Below are positions 1 through 8,887 of a DNA stretch of 64,000 bases, in pieces. Within the stretch, counting starts at the first letter, position 1. Each line of letters opens with the position of its first letter. The notes under the pieces were generated by a model that saw only the letters and a program-made list of their open reading frames with translations, was not told where the DNA came from and did no database searches. Source of the stretch: Candidatus Formimonas warabiya. GTDB lineage: Bacteria; Bacillota; Dehalobacteriia; Dehalobacteriales; Dehalobacteriaceae. The translations under genes and the position numbers were made by a program. The stretch covers positions 1,314,903 through 1,378,902 of the forward strand of contig NZ_CP017634.1 of assembly GCF_002777255.1 (NCBI RefSeq), given 5' to 3'.

Positions 1-740
1 GATTTCCCCCTGGGGGATGGCGCAAAGCAGGCCAAAGGTGGCAGACCTGCTACCAGGATCCCGGCCAGAATGATCATGCGGGGAATATCTTTTTTCGGAT
101 TACGGAGCTGGCTTCCCACCGTACTGACCAGATCAAATCCCATGAAATTAAAAACGACGATTCCCGCATAAGCCAGAGTTGCTCCCCAGTCCACCCTTAG
201 ACCCTGCCAGGTAAAGGCATTGGCAAAACCGTGGCTGATCCCGTAAATCAGGCCGAATCCGCCCAAAATCACCAGAATCAGCATCTTCAGAATGGCTCCC
301 ATGTTAGGAATCCATTTGCTGATGTGGAGGTCAAAGATGCCCAGGAACATGGAAACCCAAATTAATACAATGCCCAGGATCATTTGGTGGAATGGAGACA
401 TTTCCGGCCAGAAAATACTGGACATGATCCCGCTAAAAAGGACAAAAACCGAGGGAATCCAAAAACAGTTATTGATCCAGAAAAACCAGGAGGTCATATG
501 GGCCAAAAAGTCGCCGTAAGCGTTTTTTACCCAGACGTAAATACCCCCCTCCTGGGGAAAGGAAGACCCCAGTTCGGCACAGATCAGACCGTACGGCAAA
601 AAGAAACAAACGATGCCCAGGGCCCATAAAGTAAAAGAATTAACGCCCATGGCCGCAGAAGCACCAACCGTATCTAATACCACCATCCCGCACACGCTGA
701 AGAGCACCATGTCAAAAATATCCATCTTTTTCGGATCCAT
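1..740 (-). CDS. APC-family amino acid permease, 5' part, with apparent frameshift near window edge
   Basis: The reading frame starts at ATG 740 behind a GGAGGAGG ribosome binding site and runs off the window at base 1. It encodes an amino acid-polyamine-organocation permease: start of TM1 with a G-rich stretch, then EGGIYVWVKNAYG, a motif typical of the family, and about six hydrophobic segments. After ILVAGL the frame reads PPLACFAPSP, but the adjacent frame gives TFGLLCAIPQGEI, which is what this family normally has. About ten bases seem to be missing around positions 38-45, so the gene may be broken, or the sequence may hold an error. It lies 96 bases downstream of mttB on the same strand and may be co-transcribed to import a methylated amine or amino acid. 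The substrate is unknown. Confidence 0.8.
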   Translation of the reverse strand, partial: MDPKKMDIFDMVLFSVCGMVVLDTVGASAAMGVNSFTLWALGIVCFFLPYGLICAELGSSFPQEGGIYVWVKNAYGDFLAHMTSWFFWINNCFWIPSVFVLFSGIMSSIFWPEMSPFHQMILGIVLIWVSMFLGIFDLHISKWIPNMGAILKMLILVILGGFGLIYGISHGFANAFTWQGLRVDWGATLAYAGIVVFNFMGFDLVSTVGSQLRNPKKDIPRMIILAGILVAGLPPLACFAPSPRGK

Positions 741-836
741 TGTTGCCCTCCTCCAATTAAAAATAAATTGTGGGGCTAGCCCTGACTAAATCCATCCTAT
801 ATCAACCTGCGGCCGCAAGGGTGATATCTCATCAAA

Positions 837-2309
837 TCACTTAATTTTGTGCGCTTTTTCCGCATCCTCTACCAAAGATCTTAATGTTCTGGCCACGGAG
901 TCGGCCAGGGGTTGGGGTTTATAGGTTTCCAAAATACCCCGGGCCACTTCGTTTGCCCGGGCAATCATGTCGGTAGACCCTTTTGCTTCCCAAAATTCGC
1001 GCATATTGCGGTCCATCAATTTGGGCTGGGATTGATACCCTCTCATATGTTTCAAGGTGTGCTCTTCGGTAAGGAAATTGCCCCGGGCTCCTACCCGGGC
1101 AATCACATCTACCGCTAAGTCCTCATCATGAACAGGGATCCCTTCCAGCACCCGCCGGATCATGGCGGCAAACTCATTGTCGGCCACGATCTGGCCGTAA
1201 CTCAAAGTCATGCCCATTTCCAGCATGCCCAGGCCGTAAATCATATTCGCACCGGCTAAGGCCGGCAACAGGGCGGTGAGGGTTTTTTCATGGCCGGCCT
1301 GCAAATCGGAAACTTTGCTGTCCCCCTACCCGCCGGCTACATAACTGGGCAGCTGGTAGAACTGGGCCATCTTGGCCACAGCGGCACTAATCATGGCCAG
1401 TTCCGGGCAGCCCACGGTGGCGCTGGCCAGCCGGAGATCCAGAATGGTGGTGGAGCTTCCATAGATCACCGGCGCCCCTTTGGCCGTGAGCTGGGCTAAA
1501 ACCAAACCGCCCAGTACCTCGGCATTGTGCGTCACCAGCGTTCCGGCCAGGCTTACGGGAGAAGATCCTCCCGCCATGGCCATGGATAAAACATTCATGG
1601 GCAATCTGGCCCTGGCATATTCCATAATCCCTTCGCAGCACCCTTCGGATAGAGACAAGGGGCTCTGGGGGCAGGCCGCTCCGGATACGATGGGCCTGTC
1701 CCGAAGTTTTTCTTTTCCCCCCGCAACAGCGGCGGCCATTTCGATCAAAACCTGAGCGGATTCTTTATCCTCAGGAGACTGAGGAATATGCTTGGTGGTA
1801 TTGCTTACGGTAGCTTCATAGGTGTGATAGACGGCCACTTTCGGGTGGACATCCCGGGGCGAAACGGTATATTCCAGCATGTCGTACTGATCCAAAGCGT
1901 CCACCAGCAAAGCGACATCCCCAATGTCCTTTTTCGTTGATTTTCGATGCTCCCCGGTATAAGGATCAATGACATGGATGCCTTCGCCAAAGGGGCAAAA
2001 ATTCACCCGGCCGCTTTCCAAAACTAGATCATTTTGGGGGTCTCTCCCGGCCAGCACGATTTTTTGGGGGGCAGAACGGATGGCTTCGTCAACCAGATAG
2101 GCCGGGATTTTCACATTTCTATTTTCCCGGTCCACCAGAGCCCCGTTTTTTTCAAAAATGCTTAAAGCCTCTTGGCTTTGGACAAATATCCCCGTCCTTT
2201 CCAATACTTCCAATGTGGCTAAATGGATCATTTCCAGTTCGCTGTCGGTAAAGACCTGTAGACCAAATCCTTGCCAAAGATTTCGGCCCGAAAGCAGATT
2301 TCTTCTCAT
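837..2309 (-). CDS. mttB: Trimethylamine methyltransferase MttB with in-frame amber codon (pyrrolysine)
   Basis: Transfers a methyl group from trimethylamine to a cognate corrinoid protein. The start is ATG 2309 after AGGAGGGAAGGG. The frame is 490 residues long and is interrupted once, by TAG at 1326-1328 (residue 328), in the context PSYVAGG-TAG-GDSKVSDLQAG. The MttB family carries pyrrolysine at this point (near residue 334 in Methanosarcina), and homology continues unbroken after the amber codon to LIKEDAEKAHKIK-like C-terminal helices ending at 837. The two halves are therefore one gene read through with pyrrolysine, not a pseudogene. It sits downstream of a PocR-AraC regulator and opposite a corrinoid protein gene. 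The pylTSBCD genes are not in the window and must be elsewhere if the amber codon is decoded. Confidence 0.93.
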
Positions 2310-2530
2310 ACCCTTCCCTCCTCCAACCTATTGTCAGAAAATGTTTTCACCTGTCCCCTTTTGATGATCGTTCATCCTCCTTTATTAATTCTGCTCATAG
2401 GTTTAGACGAAAGTGAGCAAATTACCTGTGAAATTTTCTTTTCTCATGGGTACTTTTGTGGAACAGTTATTGTGTAATTTTGTTAGAAAACCAGAGGGAT
2501 CCCATCGCCGGGCAACGGTAAAATATTCCT

Positions 2531-2577
2531 AAAAACAAAAGCGTCACAAATACCGTTCCTAATTGGTACCTGTGACA
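2531..2577 (-). terminator. Rho-independent terminator of the AraC-type regulator gene
   Basis: On the minus strand GTCACAGGTACC pairs with GGTATTTGTGAC across a ten-base loop and is followed by GCTTTTGTTTTT. It lies 30 bases after the stop of the regulator and separates it from mttB. Confidence 0.75.
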
Positions 2578-2606
2578 CAGAAAAAAACAGATCGATTCAC
2601 TTTGTT

Positions 2607-3920
2607 CTAGCTCTGTACATTGCGCCGGTAATCCTGCGGGCTTACTCCAACTATCTTTTTAAATATCTTGCAGAAATAACTGCGATCCACATAGCCGATG
2701 CGCTGCGCAATTTCTCCATTATCCATTTCCGACTGGCGTAAAAGAATTTTGGCCTGATCGATGCGAATTTTGTTGATATATTCAGATAAACTGATCCCCT
2801 TGTCTTTCTTAAAGAGATGACTTAAATAGGAAGGCGTAACAAAAACTGCCCCGGCAATCTCTTTGACCGTTAATGCTTCATTGGGGTAGTTTTTTTGGAT
2901 ATACGTAATCGTTTTGCTGATGATCACGGCACTTTCTTTTTGATCTTTTCTGGATAACAAATCAAGGTAGTATTTCCCCACCGTCAAAAGCCAAAGCATG
3001 ACCTTTTCCACCGTATCCGATTCATTCAGCTCATTAAATTTCAACATACTGAATCGATAAGATTCTTCAAAGTCCACCCCTTTTTCTGTGGAAAGGCGGA
3101 CTAAAAAACTAATAAACTCGATGCCCAGGGCCTTAATAATCTCAATTTGGCCTTTACTTTGAATAAAAAACTGCAGGGCAATTTTATTTAAAAGCTTTTC
3201 CGCCTCCGCCATATTGTCTTTCCTGATTTCACATTTCATCTGATCTTGCAAAAGCATCAGATAATGCCGGCTGTTTTCTTCCTGTTTTTTCTCCAGATTT
3301 CCCTGGGCATTGTTTTCTTTCCACAGCCAGGAACTGACCGTTCTTAGTTTCTGCTGGTACCCCAAAGGTTCGATGCCGCCCTGGGCAAAGTAATGGGCGG
3401 TAATAAAGAGCATGTCTGACGCCGCCTGTACCTGGGCCGGCGATACCACCTCCAGTTGTTTCACCGCCTCCGTCAGCTTTTCCGGCGCATGTCCCAAATC
3501 CCGGGTCAGCTCCCTGATTTCCATACAAAAGTATTGTTTCGGTTCCCACATCAGGATCTGTCCGCAAATAAAGTTACCGATGTGGCTGCTGCCCACCATA
3601 ATCGGGCAAACCCAGGCCATCAACCCGGCATGGCAGCGAAAAATATAGGGTTCCTTCCATTTCGTCGCCTGTTTGCCCGCCCGGGCATAAACCCCTTTAC
3701 ATCGTTCCAAACCAGTGGAGGTACTTTTCACTAAAGAACAAAAAACACTGTCCCCTTTTTGGGAGCAAAATAAAACATGGCCCAAAGTATCTGTAATCGC
3801 TACATGCAGCTTTGTCGCAGTAGAAAATGAATTTAGCAAACGTTCGAGGAGCTGCTTGTCAAAAAGGTGTTCATGAAAGGCTAACGTAGCATCTATCTCT
3901 TTAGAAATGGAACCTGACAA
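2607..3920 (-). CDS. AraC-family transcriptional regulator with PocR sensor domain
   Basis: 437 residues. Residues about 20-180 match the PocR ligand-binding domain (LLERLLNSFSTATKL at the start, conserved Cys residues, and VCPIMVGSSHIGNFICGQ). The last ~100 residues are an AraC double helix-turn-helix (ITYIQKNYPNEALTVKEIA, VTPSYLSHLFKK, IAQRIGYVDRSYFCKIFKK). The start is TTG 3920 behind GGGGGG. PocR-AraC regulators are common beside corrinoid methyltransferase genes in Clostridia and are thought to sense the methylated substrate or a corrinoid. Its position between mttB and the divergent corrinoid gene makes it the likely local activator; that role is inferred. The 279-base gap to mttC would hold both divergent promoters. 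Confidence 0.88.
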   Translation of the reverse strand: MSGSISKEIDATLAFHEHLFDKQLLERLLNSFSTATKLHVAITDTLGHVLFCSQKGDSVFCSLVKSTSTGLERCKGVYARAGKQATKWKEPYIFRCHAGLMAWVCPIMVGSSHIGNFICGQILMWEPKQYFCMEIRELTRDLGHAPEKLTEAVKQLEVVSPAQVQAASDMLFITAHYFAQGGIEPLGYQQKLRTVSSWLWKENNAQGNLEKKQEENSRHYLMLLQDQMKCEIRKDNMAEAEKLLNKIALQFFIQSKGQIEIIKALGIEFISFLVRLSTEKGVDFEESYRFSMLKFNELNESDTVEKVMLWLLTVGKYYLDLLSRKDQKESAVIISKTITYIQKNYPNEALTVKEIAGAVFVTPSYLSHLFKKDKGISLSEYINKIRIDQAKILLRQSEMDNGEIAQRIGYVDRSYFCKIFKKIVGVSPQDYRRNVQS

Positions 3921-4199
3921 TATTCATCCCCCCAAACTTAAAATATCAGATTGTGTGCCGGCAATCTGCCCCCGTTTGAAAACAATATTACTGTTTAACC
4001 AGCCGGAGCATCCTACCTGTGGTTTTTTATTTAACTTTGTGTAATTTTCTGCACCATCATGTGTACTTTTATGGGCAGATCCATTTAGGCCTTTATTTTT
4101 AAGTTGTTTTGGGGTTTAATAATGTTGATCCCTTTTATTGAATCATGATCACTAAATTTCGCGAAGTTCTACCAAAAAAAGAAAGGAAAGTGGCCTTTC

Positions 4200-4841
4200 G
4201 TGCAGAGACAGCTGGAAAATATCTTTCATAAAATTGCTTTATCCGTTTTCTCCGAGGATGAAAATGAAGTCACCGGTTTAATTGAACAAGCATTGCAATT
4301 AAATATTAATGCCTTAGACATTTTAAATACCGCCCTGTTACCGTCTACGAAAAAGATTTTTGATAAGTTCCGGGAAGCCGATTTTTTCGTCCCCGATGTT
4401 ATTTTGGCCTCCCGGGCGATTCAGGCCGGCCTTTTTGTGTTGAAACCCTATATCAAAAAAAGCGCAAAGAAAACAAAGACCATCGTCATGGGTACTGTGG
4501 AAGGCGATATTCACGACATCGGCAAAAACGTGGTCATTCTTTTTTTACAATGCCACGGTTTTGAAGTCATAGATCTGGGGGTCGATGTGACTGCGGAAAA
4601 ATTTGTGGCATCGATAAAAGAATACCGGCCGGACGTCGTTGCCATGTCGTCTTTGCTTACCACCACTATGCAGGAAATGCCCAACGTCATCGAGGCTCTG
4701 CGCAAGCATAATCTAAGAAATAGCGTAAAAGTCCTCATTGGCGGGGGGCCGGTCAACCAGGAATTTGCCCTATCCATCGGCGCCGACCTGTATGCCCCTA
4801 ACGCGCAAGCAACACTACTCGCCCTGAAAAAAATCAGGTAA
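4200..4841 (+). CDS. mttC: Methyltransferase cognate corrinoid protein (MttC/MtbC type)
   Basis: 213 residues, the usual size of methylamine corrinoid proteins. An N-terminal four-helix cap (residues about 10-85) is followed by a Rossmann-like B12-binding domain with VEGDIHDIGKN at residues 100-110; His105 of D-x-H-x-x-G should ligate cobalt from below. The later SxL and GGGPV loops of the domain are present (MSSLLTTTM, LIGGGPV). The start is GTG 4200 after GAAAGGAAAG. It accepts the methyl group from MttB and passes it to a corrinoid:methyl-transferring enzyme that is not in the window. It is transcribed away from mttB, with the regulator gene between them, an unusual split for the mttBC pair. 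Confidence 0.9.
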   Translation: MQRQLENIFHKIALSVFSEDENEVTGLIEQALQLNINALDILNTALLPSTKKIFDKFREADFFVPDVILASRAIQAGLFVLKPYIKKSAKKTKTIVMGTVEGDIHDIGKNVVILFLQCHGFEVIDLGVDVTAEKFVASIKEYRPDVVAMSSLLTTTMQEMPNVIEALRKHNLRNSVKVLIGGGPVNQEFALSIGADLYAPNAQATLLALKKIR

Positions 4842-4927
4842 GGAATCACAGTAACCCAGATCATTTCTATATTCGTCAGCAGGAAGGTATTTCCTTCTAT
4901 TAACCTGCTCTGATCAATATGCTTCTT

Positions 4928-5095
4928 TTATATTTCCAGGAACTCCAATAGCTTATATACCAGAACCGCCGGCCAGACCAGCGCTTTTAAAAACCCCAGA
5001 ACCCCGGCCCAGAAGGTTGCTGCATGCTGGATATAATAGACCAGCGCACCGATAAAAGCCAAACCATAAACACCACCTGAAACACTGTTATTCAT
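4928..5095 (-). CDS. Small hydrophobic membrane protein, 55 residues
   Basis: The start at ATG 5095 is chosen because AGGAGG lies ten bases upstream; a longer frame from 5131 has no such site. The protein has one or two hydrophobic stretches (GLAFIGALVYYIQ and FLKALVWPAVLVYKLLEFL). It resembles small uncharacterised membrane proteins of clostridia and has no recognisable motif. It stands alone between mttC and a plus-strand membrane gene. Function unknown; the strong ribosome binding site is the main argument that it is real. Confidence 0.6.
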   Translation of the reverse strand: MNNSVSGGVYGLAFIGALVYYIQHAATFWAGVLGFLKALVWPAVLVYKLLEFLEI

Positions 5096-5360
5096 TCGTT
5101 TTCCTCCTTGATGTTCATACATCCGTAGCACCTTCCTTTTCTTTCGGTTCTTTTTCTTGCTCTTAATTTATACCAATTATTTCCATAAAAAACTCAAAAT
5201 TCCTCTCTTTAAACAGCTAAAACCGAAAAAATTACCGTTATATTTCTTGAAAAAGACAGCCTGCCGGCTCAAACTTTAACAGCGGTTTCCCGGTTAAAAT
5301 TTCATATTCGAATACCGTATGGGTAATAATAAATCTACCAAAACACAGGGGGAAGACAAA

Positions 5361-5831
5361 GTGTTCGGAAAAAGTATTTTCTTCTTTTACAAAGCGCTGT
5401 TATTTGGGTTATCGGCTTACTTAGTAATCCCGAGAGCAGAATTTAAAAAATTCTTTATCTTTGGTTTCTTTTTCGGAGGCATTGGTGACATCATCGTGAT
5501 TGTCATTTTGTCTAATCTGAACTTAATTGCCTATAAAAATATGGGGCCGTTTAGCATCTGGGGGCTATTTTCATTTTGGACGCCCATCGCATGGCTGTTT
5601 GCCTTTATGCTCTTCTTTTATTTCTTACCGGTACGGAAAAAGTTTTTCTATCCATATATCTTAGGATTTGCACTTTTTGCGCATATGGTGGGATTGGTGC
5701 TGGAGAAATTAGGTCTTTATCAGTATATGGGCACTTATATTTACTATGCTCCTATTGTTTTTATCATTTGGTTTTCTTTAGCGGCTTACGTTTATCTGAA
5801 ATCCGGACGTATTTCTTTAAATTCTAATTGA
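5361..5831 (+). CDS. CBO0543-like multi-spanning membrane protein
   Basis: 156 residues from GTG 5361, preceded by GGGGGA; the upstream ATG at 5319 lacks a ribosome binding site. Five hydrophobic segments are visible, with conserved features of a poorly characterised clostridial/Bacillus family called CBO0543-like: an early FFFGGIGDIIV segment, LNLIAYKNMGPFSIWG, a PIAWLF helix ending in FYFLPVRK, and a final helix followed by YLKSG. A clear paralogue lies at 8888-9475 (same order: GAIIDV, GGYLNYGPLGF, PPIAW, FLYFLPDRK, YLKQG). No enzymatic function is known. Confidence 0.7.
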   Translation: MFGKSIFFFYKALLFGLSAYLVIPRAEFKKFFIFGFFFGGIGDIIVIVILSNLNLIAYKNMGPFSIWGLFSFWTPIAWLFAFMLFFYFLPVRKKFFYPYILGFALFAHMVGLVLEKLGLYQYMGTYIYYAPIVFIIWFSLAAYVYLKSGRISLNSN

Positions 5832-5968
5832 CATGCTGCAGCCAACCCGGACTGCCTTCAAAATAAAAAAGAGCCCCTTCGTTCCAGGGCCCTTTATCCG
5901 TGCGTATAAGTTTCTTTCCTTGGGAGAAACTAATTTTGGTATCTTTTGGCATGGAAAGAGGTACAATT

Positions 5969-6412
5969 ATGAAAGACAGGCTCATTGCCGGTGGACTCGC
6001 CGGCATCGCAGGAGCAATTATTCAAATTACTTACGGAATCATCACTGAGGCGCTGGGGATTACCGACAGATCCTTCGACGAGTTCGCGAAAGTACTCATC
6101 ATGTTTAAGCCATACAAAGGTCTTTTGGCAAGTGTAGTAGGAGCCATCTCGCATATTTGCATAGGCCTTGTCTTCGGGGTCATTTTTGCATACCTAATTT
6201 TAATAACCTCCAGCCGGTTTCTCATGATCAAAGGAATTGGGTACGGCGCCGTGCTATGGATGCTGTTATTAGGATTTGGCACAATATTTGAACTTCCGGA
6301 TTTTAAAGATATTCCCCCTCAACCGGCCTTAAGCATCTTTTTCGGTGCCATAATTTATGGCAGTATCACAGCCTTAACCCTGAAATATCTGGAAAGCCGC
6401 ACCAAATTATGA
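5969..6412 (+). CDS. Four-helix membrane protein, unknown family
   Basis: 147 residues from ATG 5969, chosen because AAAGAGG lies just upstream; a longer frame from 5900 has no such site. The N-terminus MKDRLIAGGLAGIAGAII leads into four hydrophobic helices. The layout (helix, amphipathic linker with FDEFAKVL, then three helices) is similar to the protein at 16923-17387, which also starts with a glycine-rich first helix followed by a polar segment. This may be a shared small membrane family, but I cannot name it. It follows the CBO0543-like gene by 137 bases on the same strand. Confidence 0.6.
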   Translation: MKDRLIAGGLAGIAGAIIQITYGIITEALGITDRSFDEFAKVLIMFKPYKGLLASVVGAISHICIGLVFGVIFAYLILITSSRFLMIKGIGYGAVLWMLLLGFGTIFELPDFKDIPPQPALSIFFGAIIYGSITALTLKYLESRTKL

Positions 6413-6455
6413 TTATTCCGCTTGTGGACTGGACCTCTCCTCAGAGGGCAAATTT

Positions 6456-7940
6456 TTATAAGCTCCGGCTAAAACCGATTGCTTTTTCTACCGACTCCGC
6501 CGGGTAAAATTTGTGAAAGATCCGGTAATACATTAATTCTTCCTTATTCCTCAGCTTGCGTCTCCCGGGAATCACCGCCGACCGAACAAATTCGGCATCC
6601 GAGATGGTTTCTTCCGCTATCTGGGCTAAAGAACGGAATGAACCGGCACCTTCACTGAATTTACTTTTCCTTCTAAAGACGATTTCGTCCGGAAGCATCC
6701 GGGAGAACGCTTCGCGTAAGATCCATTTTTCCTGGCGATCCGGATCCGTTTTCATGGATATGGGGATGCTGAAAGCATAGCGCACCAAATTTACATCTAA
6801 AAAAGGAACGCGGGCTTCCAGGCCGTGAGCCATGGACATCCGGTCACAGCGCTGCAGATTGGTATTATGCAAGGCGCCGGTAATTTGTACTAATTCTTTA
6901 AAAAGCTCCTCTTGCGAGAACTTCTTTAAATAATGATAGCCGCTGAAAATTTCATCGGCCCCTTCTCCGGAAAGAACCACTTTTACATGCTCACTGGCCA
7001 GGCGGGAAAGAAAATAGTTGGGAATGGCACTGCGCACCAATGCCGCGTCGTAGGACTCCAGATAATAAATTACATCCGGCAAGGCCTCCAGCATATCATC
7101 CAGGGTATAGGAATATTCATGATGCTTTGTGCCCAGGTACTCCGCACAGATCCGGGCGTATTTAAGATCTTCGCTGCCCTTCATTCCTACCGCAAAGGTA
7201 TTTAGATCAGGGATCTCCTCGGCGGCCAAAGCAGCAATAATACTGCTGTCCAGCCCTCCGCTCAAAAATACCCCCAGCGGCACATCCGACATTAATCTTT
7301 TCTTTACCGCCTCTTTGAGATAATGGCGGATGCCTTCCACAGTTTGTTCCACGGTATTCTCAAAACCGGTTTCCCCAGGCAAGGAAAAAAATTTGCAGTA
7401 CCCGATGCCTGATTGATAATACGTGCCGGCAGGAAATTCTTTAAAATGGGGTACAATGCCTAAAAATGCTTTCATCTCAGAGGCAAAAAAAACATTTCCC
7501 TGCCATTCACTGATGTATAACGGCTTGATACCCAAGGGATCCCGGGCCAAGAGAAGCCCCTTTTCCACATCGTAAATAGCAAAGGCAAACATGCCGTCTA
7601 AAAGAGAAACACAATTTTCCCCGATTTCTTCATAGAGATGAAGGATGGCCTCCGTATCGGTATTCGTGGAAAAATTGTGCTCCTCCTTTAACATTTGGCG
7701 CAGTTTCTCATGATTGTAAATCTCGCCGTTAAAAATGATACAGACCGTACCGCTTTCATTGAAAATAGGCTGCTTCCCCCCGTCCACATCAATGATGGAA
7801 AGACGGGCATGAATAAAGGAAGCTTCCTGGCAGGCAAAAGTGCCAAAATCATCCGGTCCCCTGTGCCTGATCTTATTCAGCATCACATCCATTTTTTCCT
7901 TTTTACACCTGCTTCCAAATACTCCAGCGATTCCACACAT
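6456..7940 (-). CDS. asnB: Asparagine synthetase, glutamine-hydrolysing
   Basis: 494 residues. Converts aspartate, glutamine and ATP to asparagine. The mature N-terminal nucleophile is Cys2 (MCGIAGVFG), followed by the class II amidotransferase domain with RHRGPDDFG, FNGEIYNHEKLR and DGMFAFAIYD. The synthetase domain has the ATP pyrophosphatase P-loop SGGLDSS near residue 230 and the downstream LSGEGADEIFSGYHY and RCDRMSMAHGLEARVPFLD motifs. The start is preceded by AAAAAGGAGG. An ArsR-type regulator ends 43 bases upstream on the same strand, so the two probably form an operon, an uncommon arrangement for asnB. The length is near that of the short bacterial AsnB group. Confidence 0.93.
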   Translation of the reverse strand: MCGIAGVFGSRCKKEKMDVMLNKIRHRGPDDFGTFACQEASFIHARLSIIDVDGGKQPIFNESGTVCIIFNGEIYNHEKLRQMLKEEHNFSTNTDTEAILHLYEEIGENCVSLLDGMFAFAIYDVEKGLLLARDPLGIKPLYISEWQGNVFFASEMKAFLGIVPHFKEFPAGTYYQSGIGYCKFFSLPGETGFENTVEQTVEGIRHYLKEAVKKRLMSDVPLGVFLSGGLDSSIIAALAAEEIPDLNTFAVGMKGSEDLKYARICAEYLGTKHHEYSYTLDDMLEALPDVIYYLESYDAALVRSAIPNYFLSRLASEHVKVVLSGEGADEIFSGYHYLKKFSQEELFKELVQITGALHNTNLQRCDRMSMAHGLEARVPFLDVNLVRYAFSIPISMKTDPDRQEKWILREAFSRMLPDEIVFRRKSKFSEGAGSFRSLAQIAEETISDAEFVRSAVIPGRRKLRNKEELMYYRIFHKFYPAESVEKAIGFSRSL

Positions 7941-7983
7941 TCTTTGGTACCTCCTTTTTCCAAAAATAAAAGCTTGCTGACGA

Positions 7984-8307
7984 TCATTCGGATTCTCCTT
8001 CCCATAAGTGGTTCAGATTCTCCCGGTTCAGTTCATAAAACTCTTCTGCCAGTTGAAGAATTTGGACAATTCTCGGCCCGCGCAGACTGTAGTAATGCTG
8101 TTGGCCCTCCCGCCGGCATACCGTAATTCCGGCATGTTGCAGCACCGCCAAATGCTGCGAGGTAATTGATTGTTTGATGCCTACACCTTCCGCAATTTCT
8201 CTTACTGAGGCAGGCCCCCTGGATAAGAACTCCACGACGTGAAGTCTGGTCTGGTTTCCCAATGAGGCAAACATTCTGGCGCTATATTCCCGTTGCTTCG
8301 TGTTCAC
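7984..8307 (-). CDS. ArsR/SmtB-family winged-helix regulator
   Basis: 107 residues. A winged helix of the ArsR type: LGNQTRLHVVEFLSRGPASVREIAEGVG, then the recognition helix KQSITSQHLAVLQHAGI and the wing VCRREGQQHYYSLRGP. No CxC metal-binding motif is present in the usual alpha-3 position, so it is probably not a metal sensor of the classic ArsR/CadC kind. It lies directly upstream of asnB and may regulate it. Tandem AT-rich repeats just ahead of the gene (8331-8350) are a possible operator. Confidence 0.85.
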   Translation of the reverse strand: MNTKQREYSARMFASLGNQTRLHVVEFLSRGPASVREIAEGVGIKQSITSQHLAVLQHAGITVCRREGQQHYYSLRGPRIVQILQLAEEFYELNRENLNHLWEGESE

Positions 8308-8330
8308 TCTATCATCCTCAATGTATTACA

Positions 8331-8350
8331 ATATCTTAATATGTTAATAT
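8331..8350. promoter_or_regulatory. Possible ArsR-type operator: tandem TTAATAT repeats
   Basis: Two TTAATAT units one base apart, flanked by ATAT, lie 25-45 bases upstream of the arsR-like start. AT-rich repeats ahead of ArsR genes are often autoregulatory sites. The evidence is only sequence and position. Confidence 0.35.
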
Positions 8351-8421
8351 AAGGGTAATACAATTTCTCTCTTTTGTCAAATTACCTAACTTTCTGCCCC
8401 AAAGTAAAGCCTTCTCCCAAA

Positions 8422-8883
8422 CTATGTGGACTGAATCAATGACGTAGCATGTTTCAGGTTATCTTTATACCAAAGCAGGTGAAATTCTTCGTCAATCATG
8501 TTATGCCACAGCCTTTGGCAGATATCCGGATACTCCCAGGCCTCCATGATCAGGGCCCGATACATTTCAATTGCTTTCGTTTCCACCGCTATCCCTAACT
8601 TGTACCGATTTTCCGCCGTCGTAAAGTCCAAGGCAACACCCCCTAAAAGATGACCGGCCAGTGAGGTTAATCCTCCTGATAATTTAGGTGCCTCGTGCCC
8701 GAATTCTTCCAGTTTTAACTTAAAGAAATCGGTATGCTGTCTTTCCAGTTCTATCATTCGTTCATAAGCATGCTCAATATATTCGTTCTGAAGGGCCCCC
8801 TTTTGTGATGCATATAAGTTGAGCTGGAACATCTCCAATTGATAAAATTCTTTCAGTCTGAGGACTAAATTCAATCTATCCAC
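8422..8883 (-). CDS. Ferritin-like domain protein (putative di-iron four-helix bundle)
   Basis: 153 residues forming helices with carboxylate/His motifs of the ferritin-like superfamily: LEMFQLNLYAS, MIELERQHTDFF (ExxH), AVETKAIEMYRAL and MIDEEFHLLWYKD (ExxH). Two E-x-x-H pairs plus two further Glu are consistent with a di-iron centre. It is not a classical ferritin or rubrerythrin (no rubredoxin knuckle). The GTG start is at 8883, five bases after the stop of the upstream membrane gene, so the two form an operon. Substrate unknown. Confidence 0.75.
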   Translation of the reverse strand: MDRLNLVLRLKEFYQLEMFQLNLYASQKGALQNEYIEHAYERMIELERQHTDFFKLKLEEFGHEAPKLSGGLTSLAGHLLGGVALDFTTAENRYKLGIAVETKAIEMYRALIMEAWEYPDICQRLWHNMIDEEFHLLWYKDNLKHATSLIQST

Positions 8884-8887
8884 CTGC

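Noticed and set aside
1326..2309. mttB read as a truncated pseudogene ending at TAG
   Set aside because: The amber codon is at the family's pyrrolysine position, and homology continues in the same frame to a normal C-terminus.
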